Source: Macrotis lagotis (lineage: Eukaryota; Chordata; Mammalia; Peramelemorphia; Peramelidae). Taken from it: DNA of 64,000 nt. The stretch covers positions 271,243,944 through 271,307,943 of the forward strand of contig NC_133662.1 of the NCBI RefSeq assembly GCF_037893015.1. Reading direction: 5' to 3'. The notes beneath the pieces are model-generated. The model was given only the letters and a program-made list of their open reading frames with translations. It was not told where the DNA came from and ran no database searches. Of the stretch, positions 1-12,604 are shown piece after piece (positions within the stretch are counted from its first letter, which is position 1; each line of letters opens with the position of its first letter). Both the position numbers and the translations under genes were made by a program.

Positions 1-269
1 TGTAATACAGTAGAACCCATATTATCGGAAACCCTCAAATAATGAGCTTTCTTCCCCTGCTTTGAGAAGGAAATCATAAGAAAAACAAGACAGTGTCAAA
101 AGTTCTAACTCTCATTGTCCAGAACTATACAATTACACAAGAAGAATACATAGCCACAAAAGATGGCCTGGAGGCATGCCAAGAACCTCAAAGAAATACC
201 AGATTAGATTCCTCAAGTATATTTACAAAGGTAGGAAATGAAGGTTAAAAGAAAAAGGGTTATTTTGGA

Positions 270-475
270 CTCAAGGCCAAGAAGACCTGAGTTCAAATCC
301 AGCCTCTGACTCATACTAGCTATGTGTCCCTAGGCAAGTCATTTAACCCTGTTTACCTTGGTTTCTTCATCTCTAAAATGAGCTGGAGAAGGAAATGGCA
401 AACCACTCTAGGATCTTTGCCAAGAAAACCCAAATGGAGTCATAAAGAGTCAGACTTAACTGAACGCCCTCAACA
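270..475 (+). mobile_element. Mar1-like CORE-SINE
   Basis: A CORE-type body (GAGTTCAAATCCAGCCTC, CTAGGCAAGTCATTTAACCC) is followed by a tail with CTGGAGAAGGAAATGGCAAA, GCCAAGAAAACCCAAATGG and GAGTCAGACTTAACTGAA. This tail is typical of marsupial Mar1-type SINEs, with a Bov-B/RTE-like 3' end as I recall. Confidence 0.75.
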
Positions 476-1079
476 AAAAACGATATTCCAAAAGTAACTA
501 CAAAATCTAATGAGTTAGGAAATGGACTTAGTGGATCTTTGTGTTAACACATTTTTTTCTTAAAAGAAGGTTTGATAATGCCAGATAATAATTGTCACAA
601 GTTTCATTTAGTAGCAAGTCCTTCATTATATGCTTTAAATACACATAGATTTTGTGTAAAGAAAACAAAATCTTTGAAAGAACTCTGATTAACACAGTGA
701 CTAATTTAACTTTTCTGGACAAGGGAGAAGCAGATCTCCTGCTTCCTGGCAGAGAACTGGGGGTTACAGGTACTCAATGAGGCATACATTGTCTGTCAAT
801 ATGTTCATTTGTGTGGGCATCACTTTCCAAGAAGATTAAACAAATTTTGGATTTCTTTATTTTCTAAACACCTATTTAACATACGACCTAAGTTACTGTA
901 ATTTAGTATTATCCCAAGTACTCTACCCAATATTTGCTCTGACATGCTTCATCATCCACGTGTTGCCACTCCTCCCCCTCAGTGACTTCCCCTCAGTCAC
1001 ACTGAATGAGACAATGTGTGTGCTTACAGCACAAAGGAAGCAAAGGGACAAGGTTGTTCCTTCACATACAATCTCTTAC

Positions 1080-1151
1080 CTTGAATGAGTGGGATGTAGC
1101 GGGCGAGCAGTTTTGCCCTCTTCTTCTCATAGCCTTTTTGAGTGATGTCAC
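1080..1151 (-). CDS. DIP2A: DIP2A coding exon 2 (DMAP1-binding domain, continued)
   Basis: This is a 72-bp exon in phase 1 at both ends. The acceptor is a pyrimidine-rich stretch ending TTTTAG|GT and the donor is CAAG|GTAAGA. It reads GDITQKGYEKKRAKLL then ARYIPLIQ, almost unchanged across vertebrate DIP2A proteins. The basic GYEKKR motif belongs to the DMAP1-binding-type N-terminal domain. The last base begins the next codon, expected to be Gly, whose remaining bases lie in exon 3 outside the window. Exon 2 is separated from exon 1 by about 46 kb. Confidence 0.93.
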
Positions 1152-1298
1152 CTAAAAGAAAAACATGAGGGTAAATCCTAGTTTCAAGCTAAATATTTTC
1201 TATTAGGTTTAAAATCCTGATACACTATGAACCAGGGGATAAGGCAGGGCAATTGTTGAGCCTTCATTCACAGTTTTGTATTGAAATGCCATCTCCAG

Positions 1299-1440
1299 GG
1301 ACAGCTAGGAGGCACAGTGGATAGAGCACTGGCCCTGGAGTGAGGAGGACCTAAGTTCAAATTCGAGCTCAGACACACAATAATAACTGTGTGGCCCTGG
1401 GCAAGTCACTTAACCCCACTGCCTTGCAAAAAAAAAGACA
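1299..1440 (+). mobile_element. WSINE1-type SINE
   Basis: Head ACAGCTAGGAGGCACAGTGG, body with GTTCAAATT and GGGCAAGTCACTTAACCCC, and A-rich tail after TTGC. It lies about 150 bp on the intron side of DIP2A exon 2 and is antisense to the gene. Confidence 0.88.
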
Positions 1441-3990
1441 AAATAGTCTCCAGAGTCTTAGAATAGAGGACGACAGCAGCAAGTCTTAAGTCTATTTGAA
1501 TGTTATTCTGTATGGAGCTTTATGGATATAAATTAGTGATTAGTTAGTCCTAAAATTGGCATCTTCTGTCAAAGACAGCAGGTGGGCTACAGTGCACAGC
1601 AATTCCATGGAAGCAAACAGAACAAAACCCAAAAGCCCACCACATGCATATCTTGCATGCAGCCAAACCAACAGACAAAGTATATATCAATTACATATTA
1701 CCCAATTTAGTTTCACAAAGGAAGTAAGAGTCCCAACTCTCCAAGGAGTGATTAGTCTGTTCTTGGGGAGAAGGCATTTCCCTCCTGGTAAAACCTATTT
1801 GTAGCTTCAGGAGGTACCAAGATGCCCTCTCTCCCCATGTCCCAAACTGGGCTGGACTAAGCAATAACACAAGCATGAAAAGGAATTCCAAGAGAGAGTT
1901 TGCCCACCAAGTTTTATACAATCCTAGAAAGCTTTATATTTTAAAATTCCTAAAACAGTAACACTAGACTTGAAAAAAATTGAGTTTACATACAAAAATA
2001 ATTGAGTATGCAGGTCTAGTATCAGTCCAGACTCTCCTTGGATTAATGAATCTAATTCAATTTCCAGATTCTCCAAGGCAGTATGGGCTCATTAGGGGCA
2101 GGAGCTCTTAGGCAGCTCAGCCTCAGAATGTACAATTTTTTTCCTACAGAGAAGCCTGACCAAGTTGAGTAAATATGCTGCAGTCACTCTAAACATCTCC
2201 ATGCCCCTGGCTGGGCTGTCAAAGGATGAGGGATGCAATCAGCCCTGTTGCCAAAGGAAACGGATCCCCAACAGGGAAATACTTAAAATCTTCAATCCTA
2301 AAAATCCAAACACCACTTCCATTGGCAGTAATAACTGCTCATTTCTAAGATAACAGTTCAGGTTTACCCCAAGCCCATGACTCCTAGTATCAAGGAAAGA
2401 CCCCAGCACCATGGACTGTCCAGAGGACAAGCCTTCCAGACAGCTATACTCTCTAATTTCCTCCTAATTACCTTCTAATTTCAAATTAAATCCCATAGGG
2501 AAAATGCACAGCTTCAGGGTCTTCTCTCTCTCCAGAAAATCCTCCTCTTCCAAAAATACAAGTAAATAGACACCTGAGCAGTCTTGATATTATTCATGCA
2601 TTATTATCAACTGGAATTAAAATGGCACATATCTTGTTCTAACAATACAGAACAATGCATTGAAAATGTGCTAAGGTGCATTCCACTTTGTACAAACTAA
2701 ATATAAAGGTGAGAGTGGGTCTTCAGATTTTCTGATCCAACTTTGAAAATCAACACCTGAAGGAGACAGCTCAGCCATAGAGTCCCATAGCTAACGACGG
2801 GAGCATGCCATTCCAAGACAGTAAGAGAGCACAGGTCAGGGACAGAAGAGTAGTCTATCAGGCCTTACCTTCATTGGTCTATACAACTCCATAATGCAGC
2901 CAGAAGCAGCCTAGGTCAAAATCCTTCCAATTACCCAGCTCCATTCAGGGTGCTGGCAGTCAGTCACTGGACCACAAAAGCACATCTAAGTATGAGGTTA
3001 AAGGAGAAAAGGTCCCTGAAGGGTCTGCCTATGATATCGACTTTCCTTGCTGTATCAAGGCCAAGTTCACTAATCCAACAAAAAAAAGGGATGAGAAACG
3101 AGGATGCTTTCCTTGCTCTTGATGGGGAAGAGCTGAGTCCCAGAAGAATATGCAATAATAATGCCCAGCTGAGATTTCTTTGCTTCTTTTGGAAGGATTG
3201 ATTCTGGATTCTGTGTGCTCCACAATCACTCCCCACTGCCAATATCTAGGCTACAGGGCCTCAGTAGGACTCCCACAGCATCCTGGGCTCCTTTGTAACT
3301 CCTCACCCTTGCAAAAAGCAAGACCCTCCATCTCCCCCCTACACACACACACCATCCCAGAGGCACATCTGATGTGACTGGGTCTCAGCTGCTGCTATTT
3401 AGGTTTTCCCTGGTTATTAGGGGAGACAAAAGCATCTGATGACCCCAGGTCCAGAGGTCAGCTGGGAACAAGTCACCTCAAAGTTAGACTGCATATCTTT
3501 TCCACAAAATGTTTTTTAAAAGCCCAATTTTAGACCCCCATTAAAAAGTGAATTTTTAAACACCTTCAGTTCAATCCCATTTCCCCCAGGCCTTGTCTTT
3601 GGTGAGGTTCAGAAAATACTTTCCTTTCCGAACTCCTGGTCACTCCCTCTGCTGCTGCAATCCAGCCTGTGAAGGCTAGCTTGGCTATACCCAGAAGTCC
3701 TAGCATGTGTCTATCAGGTTCAAAATCCTGTTTATTTCAAACAATGGCATTATCCTCAAAATGCTCAACTAGTGGTCTGACTCACATCTTTCATTCCACT
3801 TTAATGAGGAGGCCCAGATATCCAGCTTTGATGTAATCTCTGCTTCAATAATATAAATCATGAATCTCAATCTCATCTCATGAAATTCAACCAAAAAATA
3901 TACTGATGTTCATGGAAGTTGTCCCAAAGATGATTTGGTGCTTTGGATGAGACTGGCCAACATTTTCCAAAACAAAGCTAAAGGAACTCT
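1441..3990. other. Unassigned intron sequence
   Basis: DIP2A intron 1. Short open frames occur on both strands, but none has splice context, coding-like composition or a family I recognise. No intact repeat was recognised. Confidence 0.5.
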
Positions 3991-3999
3991 AAGATAATA

Positions 4000-4240
4000 A
4001 TAACTACCATTCATAGGACACTTTAGGGTACACAAAGTGCTTTCCCGATACTAACTCATCTCATGTTCACAACAATCCTGGGAAATTGAACTTATTTTAT
4101 CCCTATTTAGGAGATAAGGAAACTGAGGCCCACTGAGATGAAGTGGCATTTCCAGGGCCAATACTAGGTATCAGTAACTATTTGAGGCAAGCTTAGAATT
4201 TAGGTCTTCCTGGCTCAAGGGTCAATGCCAATGCTAGATT
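4000..4240 (-). mobile_element. MIR relic
   Basis: Shows the reverse-complement MIR pattern: an ACAAAGTGCTTTCC block, ACAACAATCCTGGGAAATTG, then GGAAACTGAGGCCCACTGAG and a CORE segment (AATTTAGGTCTTCCTGGCTC). It is old and diverged. Confidence 0.7.
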
Positions 4241-5069
4241 CCCAGTCAAAGTTACTTGGTTTTCAACAATGTTTGAAAATGAAAATCGCTGCTGAAGCTG
4301 AGAAAGACAAATGAACCTTGGTGATGACAAAGGCAAAGGGGCAGCACGGTACAAAGAAGACTGCAGTGCGATTCTGCTATGGCCTTGAAGAAGCTCATAG
4401 ATGCCTCAGTGTTGAGCCAGTTTGATGTCTCTCATTTGTAGCACTGCTGGGAGATGAGTTTCAATGCTGCCTGGATAGAAGAAGGGTCAGAATGGAGCCT
4501 CTGGCTTCCTCTTGCTTCCTGGACTGCCTCAGCACAGAATTCCTCACCAAGTGGCCAGTCAGCTTAGCCAGAGTATTGCTCAGTTCGCTTTCTGACCCAG
4601 GAGGTCCAGAAGTGTCTGAAAAAGCCAGAGAGATGCACCCCCATTCCCTCAGAGACCCTCCAAAATACAGGGTCACCACTCCAGCCCCAGCTCCAGGAGG
4701 ATGTGGTAGAGGCCTTGGCAGGTGGAGAGCAGGGAAGTTCTCAAGGCAGAACCTCCATCAGCCATAATTACTAAACTGATTTTGCCCCAGCCCCATTTCA
4801 GCCATGCCCTCTACCCACCACAGATCTCAACACAAAGAGGCTAATAACAAGTTCTGGGGGAGTCCATTAAGCCATGGCTTCTAGGGATCAGGCTCCCAGC
4901 CTAGACATTCAGGATAGGGACAAACACATGGTTCTGCCGAGGATGAGAAACACTTCCAAGAACCAAGGAGTTGGAACCTAAAGCTGCCATCTTTCCCCAA
5001 AGACATGAAGAGGCCTTTTAAGATCCCCAGTAGTTGTCCTGGATGGTGGTGAGGAGAGCCACAGTGTAG

Positions 5070-5215
5070 TGTTCCTGAGTTCAGACCCAGCCTCTATTTG
5101 CCTCAGTTCTTCACCTACACAAACGAGTTGGAGAAAGAAACAGCCAACCAGTTCAGTATCTCTGCCAAGAAAGAGCCAAGAGAGGTCAGTCACGGAGGAA
5201 ATGACTGAACAACCA
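5070..5215 (+). mobile_element. Mar1-like CORE-SINE, 5'-truncated and diverged
   Basis: Contains GAGTTCAGACCCAGCCTC, ACGAGTTGGAGAAAGAAACA, CAGTATCTCTGCCAAGAAAG and GACTGAACAACCA, matching the 3' half of the Mar1-like copy at 270-475. Confidence 0.6.
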
Positions 5216-5379
5216 GGCCAACAATGGCAAGTCTACTGCCATGGGACGTCCCCAGTTGGCTGTCCTGTGAGCCTCGCTGTCCCTGACTGGCTCACACTGG
5301 CACAAAGTGAGTTTCCACCTTGAACCCTAACTTCCATAGATATAGTTTCCAGTTCCAGGAGGCAACCTAGGGCATAGAT

Positions 5380-6300
5380 ACTGTGGCAGCCTCCAGGTGG
5401 CCTTTCGAATACTCGAAGGCAGCTCAGAGAAGGCAGTCCCGGGAAGGCAGCCCCAGTGAAAGTAGCCCAATGAAAGCTGCCCTGGGAAGGTGCTGTTGAA
5501 TCTTTTCCAAGCTAAACCTTCCTTGTTCCCTTCTCTTCCTATCAGAAGGGGCTATGACTCAGGTTTGAAAACTGGTCAGTCCTTAGCAAACATATACCAT
5601 CTGGTAAGCAGAGCAGAAAGCTCAGTAAAGGGAGCCCTGTTCTGTTGGCTGAGTGCCCCCACCCCATATCCCCCCCACATACACTCACCGTCAGAGGTCA
5701 TTAGGTTTAGCCCACCCGAACCTGCTGCAGAGCTGGGGAGGCTGGTGACCCAATCCCGAGCCCAGGCCATCTCTACAAACTGAACGTTTGGGCTAGAGTC
5801 CATAACATGCAGTAAATTCCCAACCACCTGTGTCAGGCAGCCCCCCCACCCACCCAACACACTTCACGCATGCCAGGCTAAGGTAATTGAACAAGAATTG
5901 GAGCCAGGAAACCATCTTCTGTCTGTGCTCATAGGAGAGCAAGTGTTTGTGGAGAGGAGGAAGGAACCAGGAGCTGGTCCCCTCCTGGCCCCATCTGGAA
6001 CCCCCAATCAGGGCCTCAGCCCTTCCTTGTACTCCACAGCTCTGAGAACTTTCTCCTGCATCTCCTCCAGCTTCACCTTTTGTCCGAAAAAGGAGAAGCA
6101 GACAAAGAGCTTCCTTCCTTCTCTCTGTCCCCTATCAGCACAGAGCTCATCACAGACCCTGCAGACATGACATGCCTGCCTCTGGATTACCAGGTAGAGC
6201 AGGTCTCTGCACTGATACCCAGGAGCCCAAGGGTCTTCTTACCCTTGTGGAAGACAGCCCATACAGGTCATCTAGGGATCCACAGGATTGTGGGATAGCT
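5380..6300. other. Unassigned intron sequence with short imperfect direct repeats
   Basis: At 5406-5490 GGCAG/GTAGC/GCTGCC units with GGGAAGG or TGAAAG spacers recur about five times in a loose array. No gene or recognised repeat is seen in the rest. Confidence 0.4.
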
Positions 6301-6309
6301 TCAATATAC

Positions 6310-6460
6310 AAAGAATATGTCCCTCAAGGAGCCTTCCCTCCTAACAGGGGAGACAATCTTGTCCAAGTGAGGGAAGGCTGGGAGGGGAAGGTCTGCGAAA
6401 GGCTTCCATGGAAGGGGGTGTCTGAACGAACCCTTGAAGAAGGAATCACATTGATGATGA
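6310..6460 (+). mobile_element. L2-like relic
   Basis: CCCTCAAGGAGCCTTCCCTC followed by GGCTTCCATGGAAGGGGGTG and CTTGAAGAAGG matches the order of blocks in the mammalian L2 3' region. Diverged; a moderate call. Confidence 0.45.
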
Positions 6461-6988
6461 TAGGTGCCTACGACTTGCCAGGTCCTCTGCTGACATCTTT
6501 AGAAATCTCTCTTCTGCTGCTCACACCAACCAAAGAATTATACATTTGACTCACTTCAATGTTTAGAACGCCAAGCTTCCCCAGTGACCCCCAGAGGCGT
6601 GGCTCCTGAGGTTAACCCCTCTCTGGCCTGACCTCAATGGTCCTTCCCTAAGCCCCTGCCCCCCCCCCTTCCTGAGGAGAAGCCTGGTATCCAAGGCCCG
6701 CAGGTTTCAGCAGGTTTATCGGAAGGGAGCCAGAGGTCCACAGCCTCCAACATTTCCTCACCTAGAATGGGAACCTAAAGGTTGAAGCTGAAGGTGGAGG
6801 ATCCCCTAGGCCTGGCAAGTCACCTCCCTGTCTGGTGTCTTTGGGTTCCTGTAATCTAACTTTTGTGAGGAAGAGTGGACACTTTCCTCTTAACACAAGC
6901 ACTTTTCTTTTGGTGTAGCTAACTGTCCTGTGAATAGTTGTGACCATTTCTTTGTTTCACACAAGTTGGGAGTCAGAAGAAGTAATGT

Positions 6989-7150
6989 GGGGCAGCTAGA
7001 TGGCGTAGTGGATAGAGCATGGGCCCTGGAGTCAGGAGTACCTGGGTTCAAATCCGGCCTCAGACACTTAATAATGACCTAGCTGTGTGGCCTTGGGCAA
7101 GCCACTTAACCCCATTGCCTTGCAAAAACTAAAAAAAAAAAAAAAAAAAA
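6989..7150 (+). mobile_element. WSINE1-type SINE with long poly(A)
   Basis: Near-consensus copy with head GGGGCAGCTAGATGGCGTAG, GGGTTCAAATCCGGCCTCAG and TTGGGCAAGCCACTTAACCC. It ends in AAAACT and an uninterrupted A run of about 20, indicating a relatively young insertion. Confidence 0.92.
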
Positions 7151-7169
7151 AGTCATGCCATCATGATGT

Positions 7170-9840
7170 CTTAGTTCCCTACAAATCTGTTACATCATCC
7201 CAGGTGGGCCCCCACTGCAGCAAGTATCCCCCTGCACCAAGGCAAGCCCTTCCCCCCATCCCTGGCCCATTCTAGAACTCCCTCTTCCCAGTGGCTATTA
7301 CCAACATCCTCATTTCTCCCCAAACCCTATTCAATAGTCCAACCACCACCCTCTCTCATACTTCAATGAAAACAAAGTGGTCTCTTCCTCCTCCTCAGTA
7401 CACACCCCTCAGTTATGTCCCCTCACTGCTTTCTCCACTCAACCCTACTGCACACAAAGAGGAGGTCCATTTCTTGTCCAAGGCAAACCTCCCCTGGATC
7501 CCCTTTCCTCCAGTTGTCTCCCGCAGACTGCTTCCTCTGCCATCCCCACTCTCTGGTCTTCAATCTTTCCCTACCTAATGATTACTTTGATGCACACACT
7601 CCCCTCATCTGTAAAACCCTCATTTGTTGCAAACATCACCATAAGCTACAGTCCTGTGTCTCTCCTCCCTTGTAAGGCTCCTTCAGAAAACTGTCTACAT
7701 CAGAGAGCCCCACTTCTCTTCATTTACTCTTTTCTAAGCCCTGTGCAACCTGACCTGTCATTTCATCATTCAATTGAATGCTTCGACTCTCTCCAAAATT
7801 GTCTAGGATCTCTTAATTGCCAAATCTAATGGTCTTTTCTTCATCTCTATCCTTCTGGACCTCTTGGTGCCATTCCCCTGCCTAGCACAGTGGCAATGGA
7901 GGCCGGATGCAAGCATTTCTTGGGGGAAGACCACTACAGTGGCCTCTTCATCAGTACTGCCAAAAACTAGAAGGACTCTATGGCTCCACTGTATGAGGGG
8001 CTGAGGAAGGCGAGTGTGAACACACAGACACCAAACATCAGATCTCAGGCTTCTCTCTCACCAACCTCTTTGACTCAATAGACATTACACATAGTCTCCT
8101 TAGATATCGCTTCCAGTTCCAGGAGGTGACCCTGAGCTAAATGGCAGATAAGCAGGAGGAAATGAGTCCAACTAAACTCCCACAATACCTATCTTGCCCT
8201 GCATCAGACATTGGCCAAATATTTAAAATTGTTTAGTCACAACTCCAGAAGATTTGAGTAGTAACTTATTTGTGTGCTAGGTCCCCTCCTGTACAAAGGA
8301 GGCCAAGAAGGCAATTTAAGGGGAGATCTCAGAGGAGGACAGAATGGAATTCCCTCCCAAGGGGGAGTGGCAAGGGAAGGAGAGTGAAAGGAGTAGGAAG
8401 GCTTAGTTAGTCTGACCATGGAGCATGCATGTTCTGCTCATCTGAAAGAGTACCAGCTACAGTTTGTCAATCTGAGCTAGGATGACTGGAGTCAGGTTTA
8501 TAGTCGCCCTGGCTTCAAGTGCACACCGAGGTCTGTTAGGGTTAAATTATGTCAGCTGGGGGTGTGGGTGGGGGTGGGGGCAATGCTTCATCCTAGAGAA
8601 TAGAGCAATTCAAGAGACCAAGTTCAGGGGGCCCCCTTCCCATTGCCTATTCTGATCAAGGAGACCTCTGGGTATGCCAATGACCACCTATCTGGTCAAA
8701 CATGATTTTGGGTACCACCTGGGAAGGGCATTCTGAGGCAAAGGCAAAGAGGCATTTAACAAGAATAAAGGTTAACAGATAACCAACAAGAAGCTAAGCC
8801 CTGAAGGATGAACTGAGCTAAAGAGCCAAGCCCTCCCAAAAGGAGACCAGCTGAACCAAAGATAAAGAAACGTGGGCTGATCAATTTGACAACATGGGGT
8901 TAATGGCGAGGGACAGAAATGTTCCAGCTACAAAGCAGGATCAGAATCATTTGGTTTTCTCAATATTTGTGTTTTTGTCCCAAGAAAAGCCTTGTCACAA
9001 TTGTCTCAAACCAGTTAACAATAAGACTGATGTCTCATCCCAGTATAAACCATAGCAAGAAAGTCCAAAATCAGGGGCTCATTTAGAGGGGAAATTCACA
9101 TGAAACCAAGAAAACTGAAAACTTCAGATTCAAATATGAAGAAAAGGCATCATCTCCCTAAGTGATATTCCCACAAAGTTTGCTTGCACCGCACCAAGTA
9201 TTTGTGGCATATCTGAACCATCTGACCCCCTTACAATGACTGAGGTCTGGCTCAGAAAAGTTGGATGGCTTTGTTAGCCCTGATGACAGAGGGAGAGCTC
9301 TGCCAATGGATGAGCCTGGCATTTTCTCGTTTGGAAAATTCTAGCAACTGAATCTCAGAAAAAGGGAATGATGAGACTTGCCTTAAGTCAAGGTAAGAGT
9401 GCCCCCGCCCCCCCAAAAAAGAAGGCTATTTATTTGTTTGCTTCAATATCCCAGTTTTTCACTGATAAAAGGAAAGTCTCTACAACATAGCAGCTACTTC
9501 AGATGCAATGAGATTCTGTCCTAACCCAGAATGATGAACTACAAATGATGGGAAGCTTGGGGCAATAATAAGGTCACCAGTGATTCTGCTGAGAAGGAAA
9601 GGCTTCACTGGGAAATTAAGTCCAATTTTGTCATGCAGACCCATGGCAACCACACAAGTGGCAAGAGTAGGAGATGATAAATGCAAGTCTGTAAAGATGA
9701 CTTCTGGGGAGGAGGAGGGTCAAGTTAGTGGAGGGAGAGGCAGCAGCACAGTCTAGCTTGCCACTGCCCCCTTTCCACAATGCCCTAGCCAACAGGCCTG
9801 TCTGTATTGTGACTGAGAAAGCAGACAGACAGACAGACAG
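7170..9840. other. Unassigned intron sequence, pyrimidine-rich at its start
   Basis: 7170-7860 is strongly C/T-rich on the plus strand and gives several 60-150 codon open frames, none with recognisable domains. The remainder shows nothing I can assign. GATAT-NNN-TTCCAGTTCCAGGAGG recurs at about 5340 and 8103. Confidence 0.4.
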
Positions 9841-9844
9841 CTTT

Positions 9845-10190
9845 ATAGCCACCTGGCCAGGAACAGGGTCATTCCAGCACCAGGATGGAAAAAGGTCTGA
9901 GGCCGACTCTCAGGCAGGAGCCCAGGGGTTCCCTGAACAAGCCCTCACCAGGGCAGAAGGAGCAGCCAGACAAATGGGCCCTGGACTGAGCAAGCAGCAA
10001 GCTCTGGAAATGAGCTCTGGGGCCCTGAGCAGCCCCTTGCCTCTGGTCTGAGCCAGCAGGAGCCCTACAGTGTGGTCCCTCTGAAGCACCACAGCCTCCC
10101 AGAGGGCTCAAAGCAGCTGAGACCAGAAGCATCTCTGCACGAACTCTGGGTCAGGAACATACAGAGCTCTAACCTCTTCCCAGATCACAA
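9845..10190 (+). mobile_element. Possible L1 5'UTR segment
   Basis: GC-rich, with repeated CAGCAG/CTCTGG/GAGCAG words, lying just 5' of the SINE at 10208 and the L1 ORF1 relic. Marsupial L1 5'UTRs look like this, but no specific motif confirms it. Confidence 0.3.
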
Positions 10191-10207
10191 CAGGAAAACA
10201 TGCAGGC

Positions 10208-10375
10208 AGGGGCATTTAGGTGGTAGAGTGGATAGAACACTGGTCCTGAAGTCAGGAGGGCCTGAGTTCGGATCTGACCTCAGACACTTAATGGTTTAGC
10301 TGTGAGACCTTGGGCAGATCAATTAACCCAAATGCCTTAAATAAATTTAAAAAGAAAAAGGAAAAAAAAAGAAAA
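10208..10375 (+). mobile_element. WSINE1-type SINE with intact target-site duplication
   Basis: Diverged SINE (GCATTTAGGTGGTAGAGTGG head, A-rich tail) flanked by the perfect 14-bp duplication GAAAACATGCAGGC at 10194-10207 and 10376-10389. The inserted unit is therefore defined to the base. Confidence 0.92.
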
Positions 10376-10620
10376 GAAAACATGCAGGCTCTGAGCCCAG
10401 ATAGCTACAGAAGGACAAAAGAGGTTGAACACACCCCCCATCCCAGGGCTGCAGAGCCTAGCACCAACAGCAAGGCCAAGGTCAAGAAGGAGATTCAAAG
10501 AATGAACAAGGCAAGAAGAACCTGACGCTAGGGAGTTTCTATAATGACACAAAGAAAAATGCTGCTTGGACCCAAGTCCAAAAAGAGTTCCTAGAAGGGT
10601 TAAAAGCAAAGTTAAATGAG

Positions 10621-10963
10621 ATTAATGGCAACACTGTAAAATGATAAACAATAGCAGATGAAGCTCCTCCTTAGCAGTTCAGTGATCAAGGACAATCCTG
10701 AGAGACTTGTCACAGAAAACTGCATTCACAATGCAGAGTCAGAATACAAAACATACTATTTTTGCTTTTTTAAAACTTTTATTTTTTCTTTCTTTTTCAT
10801 GTTTTTCCCCTCTTTGTTCAAATTCTTCTTTAAATGTGTAAAACACAATTGTACATGTACAACCCATATCAGACTGCTCAATGCCATGTGGGGAACTCAA
10901 AAATCTGCAAAAGGATGAATGTTGAAAACTATTTCTGAATGGAATTGGAAAAAAATTTAAAAA
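10621..10963 (+). mobile_element. 5'-truncated L1 3' end (insert A)
   Basis: L1 3' region only, with GTGATCAAGGACAATCCTGA, a T-rich middle, TGTACATGTACAACCC, GGGGAACTCAAAAATC and GAATGTTGAAAACTATTTC. It is flanked by the perfect duplication TTAAATGAG at 10612-10620 and 10964-10972. It interrupts the ORF1 relic. Confidence 0.88.
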
Positions 10964-11195
10964 TTAAATGAGAGTTATGGAAGAAAGACATAGAAAGGAA
11001 ACCAAAAGCTTGGAAGAAGATAAACAAAACCTCACTGACAAAAGCAACTCCCCGAAAATGAAAACTGGCCAAACTGTAGTTAACAATTCCACGACATGAA
11101 AAGTCTTTAAAAAATAGGAGAAAAAGTGAAATAACTAACAAGAAAAAACAACTGACCTGGAAAATAAATAGAGAAGAGATGATTTGAGAATAACT

Positions 11196-12604
11196 AAACT
11201 ACATCAATTGGGGAATGGTTGAACTGTTCCATAAGAAATCATGAGCCATACACCTCTCAGACTGGCCAATATGACCAGAAAGGATAATGATCATTGTTGG
11301 AAGGGTTGTGGGAAATCTGGGACACTATTACACTGTTGGTGGAGCTGTGAACTCATCCAACCTTTCTGGAGAGAAATTTGGAATTATGCCCAATGGGCAA
11401 CAAAAATGAGCATCCCCTTTGATCCAGCAATATCACTGCTGGGTCTACACCCTGAAGAGATGATGAAAAAGGGTAAAAACATCACTTGTACAAAAATATT
11501 CATAGCAGCCCTGTTTGAGGTGGCAAAGAATTGGAAGTCAAGTAAATGGGGAATGGCTTAATAAACTGTGGTATATGTATGTCATGGAACACTATTGTTC
11601 TATTAGAAACCAGGAGGGATGGGAATTCAGGGAAGCCTGGAGGGATTTGCATGAACTGATGCTGAGTGAGATGAGCAGATCCAGAAAAACACTGTACACC
11701 CTAACAGCAACATGAGGGTGATGATCAACCTTGATGGACTTGCTCATTCCAGCAGTGCAACAATCGGGGACAATTTTGGGCTGTCTGCAATGGAGAACAT
11801 CATCTGGATCCAGATAAAGAGCCATGGAGTTTGAACAAAGTTCAAGGACTATTCCCTTTAATTTAGAAAAAAGAACCAGATATCTTTATTGTCTGATCAT
11901 AATTTTTATCTCTTAGACTTTTTGTTTCTTCCTTAAGGATCTGATTTCTCTTTCATCACACCCAATTTGGATCAATGTACAACATGGAAACAAAGTAAAG
12001 ACTGACAAATTGCTTTCTGGAGGGGGGGGAGTAAGACTGGGGGGAAAATTGTAAAACGCAAAATAAATAAAATCTTTAAAAAAAAAAAAAAAAAGAAATC
12101 ATGAGCCAGTAGATTGAAGAAAAAACCTGGAAAGACTTCTATGAACCGAGCCTGAATGAAGTGAGCAGAAGCATGAAAATGTTGTACACAATAACAGCAA
12201 CACTGTGTGATGAGCAACTATGATAGATACAACTCTTCTCAATAATACAGGGATCAAAGACAATTTCAAGACTTGTGATAGAAAATACTATTCACATTCA
12301 GAGAAAGAACCATAAAGTCTTAATGCAGACCAAAGCTTACGGTTTTCACTTTTTTATATTAATTTTTTCTTTTTTCTTTCTCAGGGTTTTTTCCCTTTTG
12401 TTTCTGATTCTTCTTTCATAGCATAACTAATAGGAAAGTAGGTTTAACATGACTGAACATATACATATCAGATTACTTGCTCTCTTGGGGAGAAAGGAGG
12501 GAAGGAAAGGGAAGGAGGGAGAAAAATGGGGAACTCAAAATCTTACAAAAAATGAATGCTGAAAATTAGCTTTACATGTAATTGAAAAAAATATAAAAAG
12601 AGAG
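11196..12604 (+). mobile_element. 5'-truncated older L1 3' end (insert B), itself interrupted
   Basis: Left piece 11196-11248 begins CATCAATTGGGGAATGG. It resumes at 12093 with CCTGGAAAGACTTCTATGAA, GAAGTGAGCAGAAGCATG, AACAGCAACACTGTGTGATG and the full T-rich 3'UTR to GAATGCTGAAAATTAGC and an A-rich tail. There is an internal deletion near the join. The outer edges are approximate because only a 5-6 bp AGAAT-like duplication is visible. Confidence 0.75.
11249..12092 (+). mobile_element. 5'-truncated younger L1 (insert C, 844 bp)
   Basis: Flanked by a perfect 16-bp duplication AAGAAATCATGAGCCA (11233-11248 and 12093-12108). It carries the ORF2 C-terminal tract (frames containing GEWLNKLWYMYVMEHYCSIR-like sequence) and the 3'UTR ending AAAATAAATAAAATCTTT plus poly(A). 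Compared with insert B it belongs to a different, younger-looking L1 subfamily. Confidence 0.92.

Noticed and set aside
7291-7829. Three overlapping plus-strand frames up to 150 codons
   Set aside because: Composition bias (C/T-rich) explains the lack of stops; no domain or splice support.
11241-11715. Open frames encoding MEHYCSIRNQEGWEF-type peptides
   Set aside because: These are the ORF2 C-terminal remnant of a 5'-truncated L1, not a host gene; the same peptides recur at 24796-25017 and 39354-39590.
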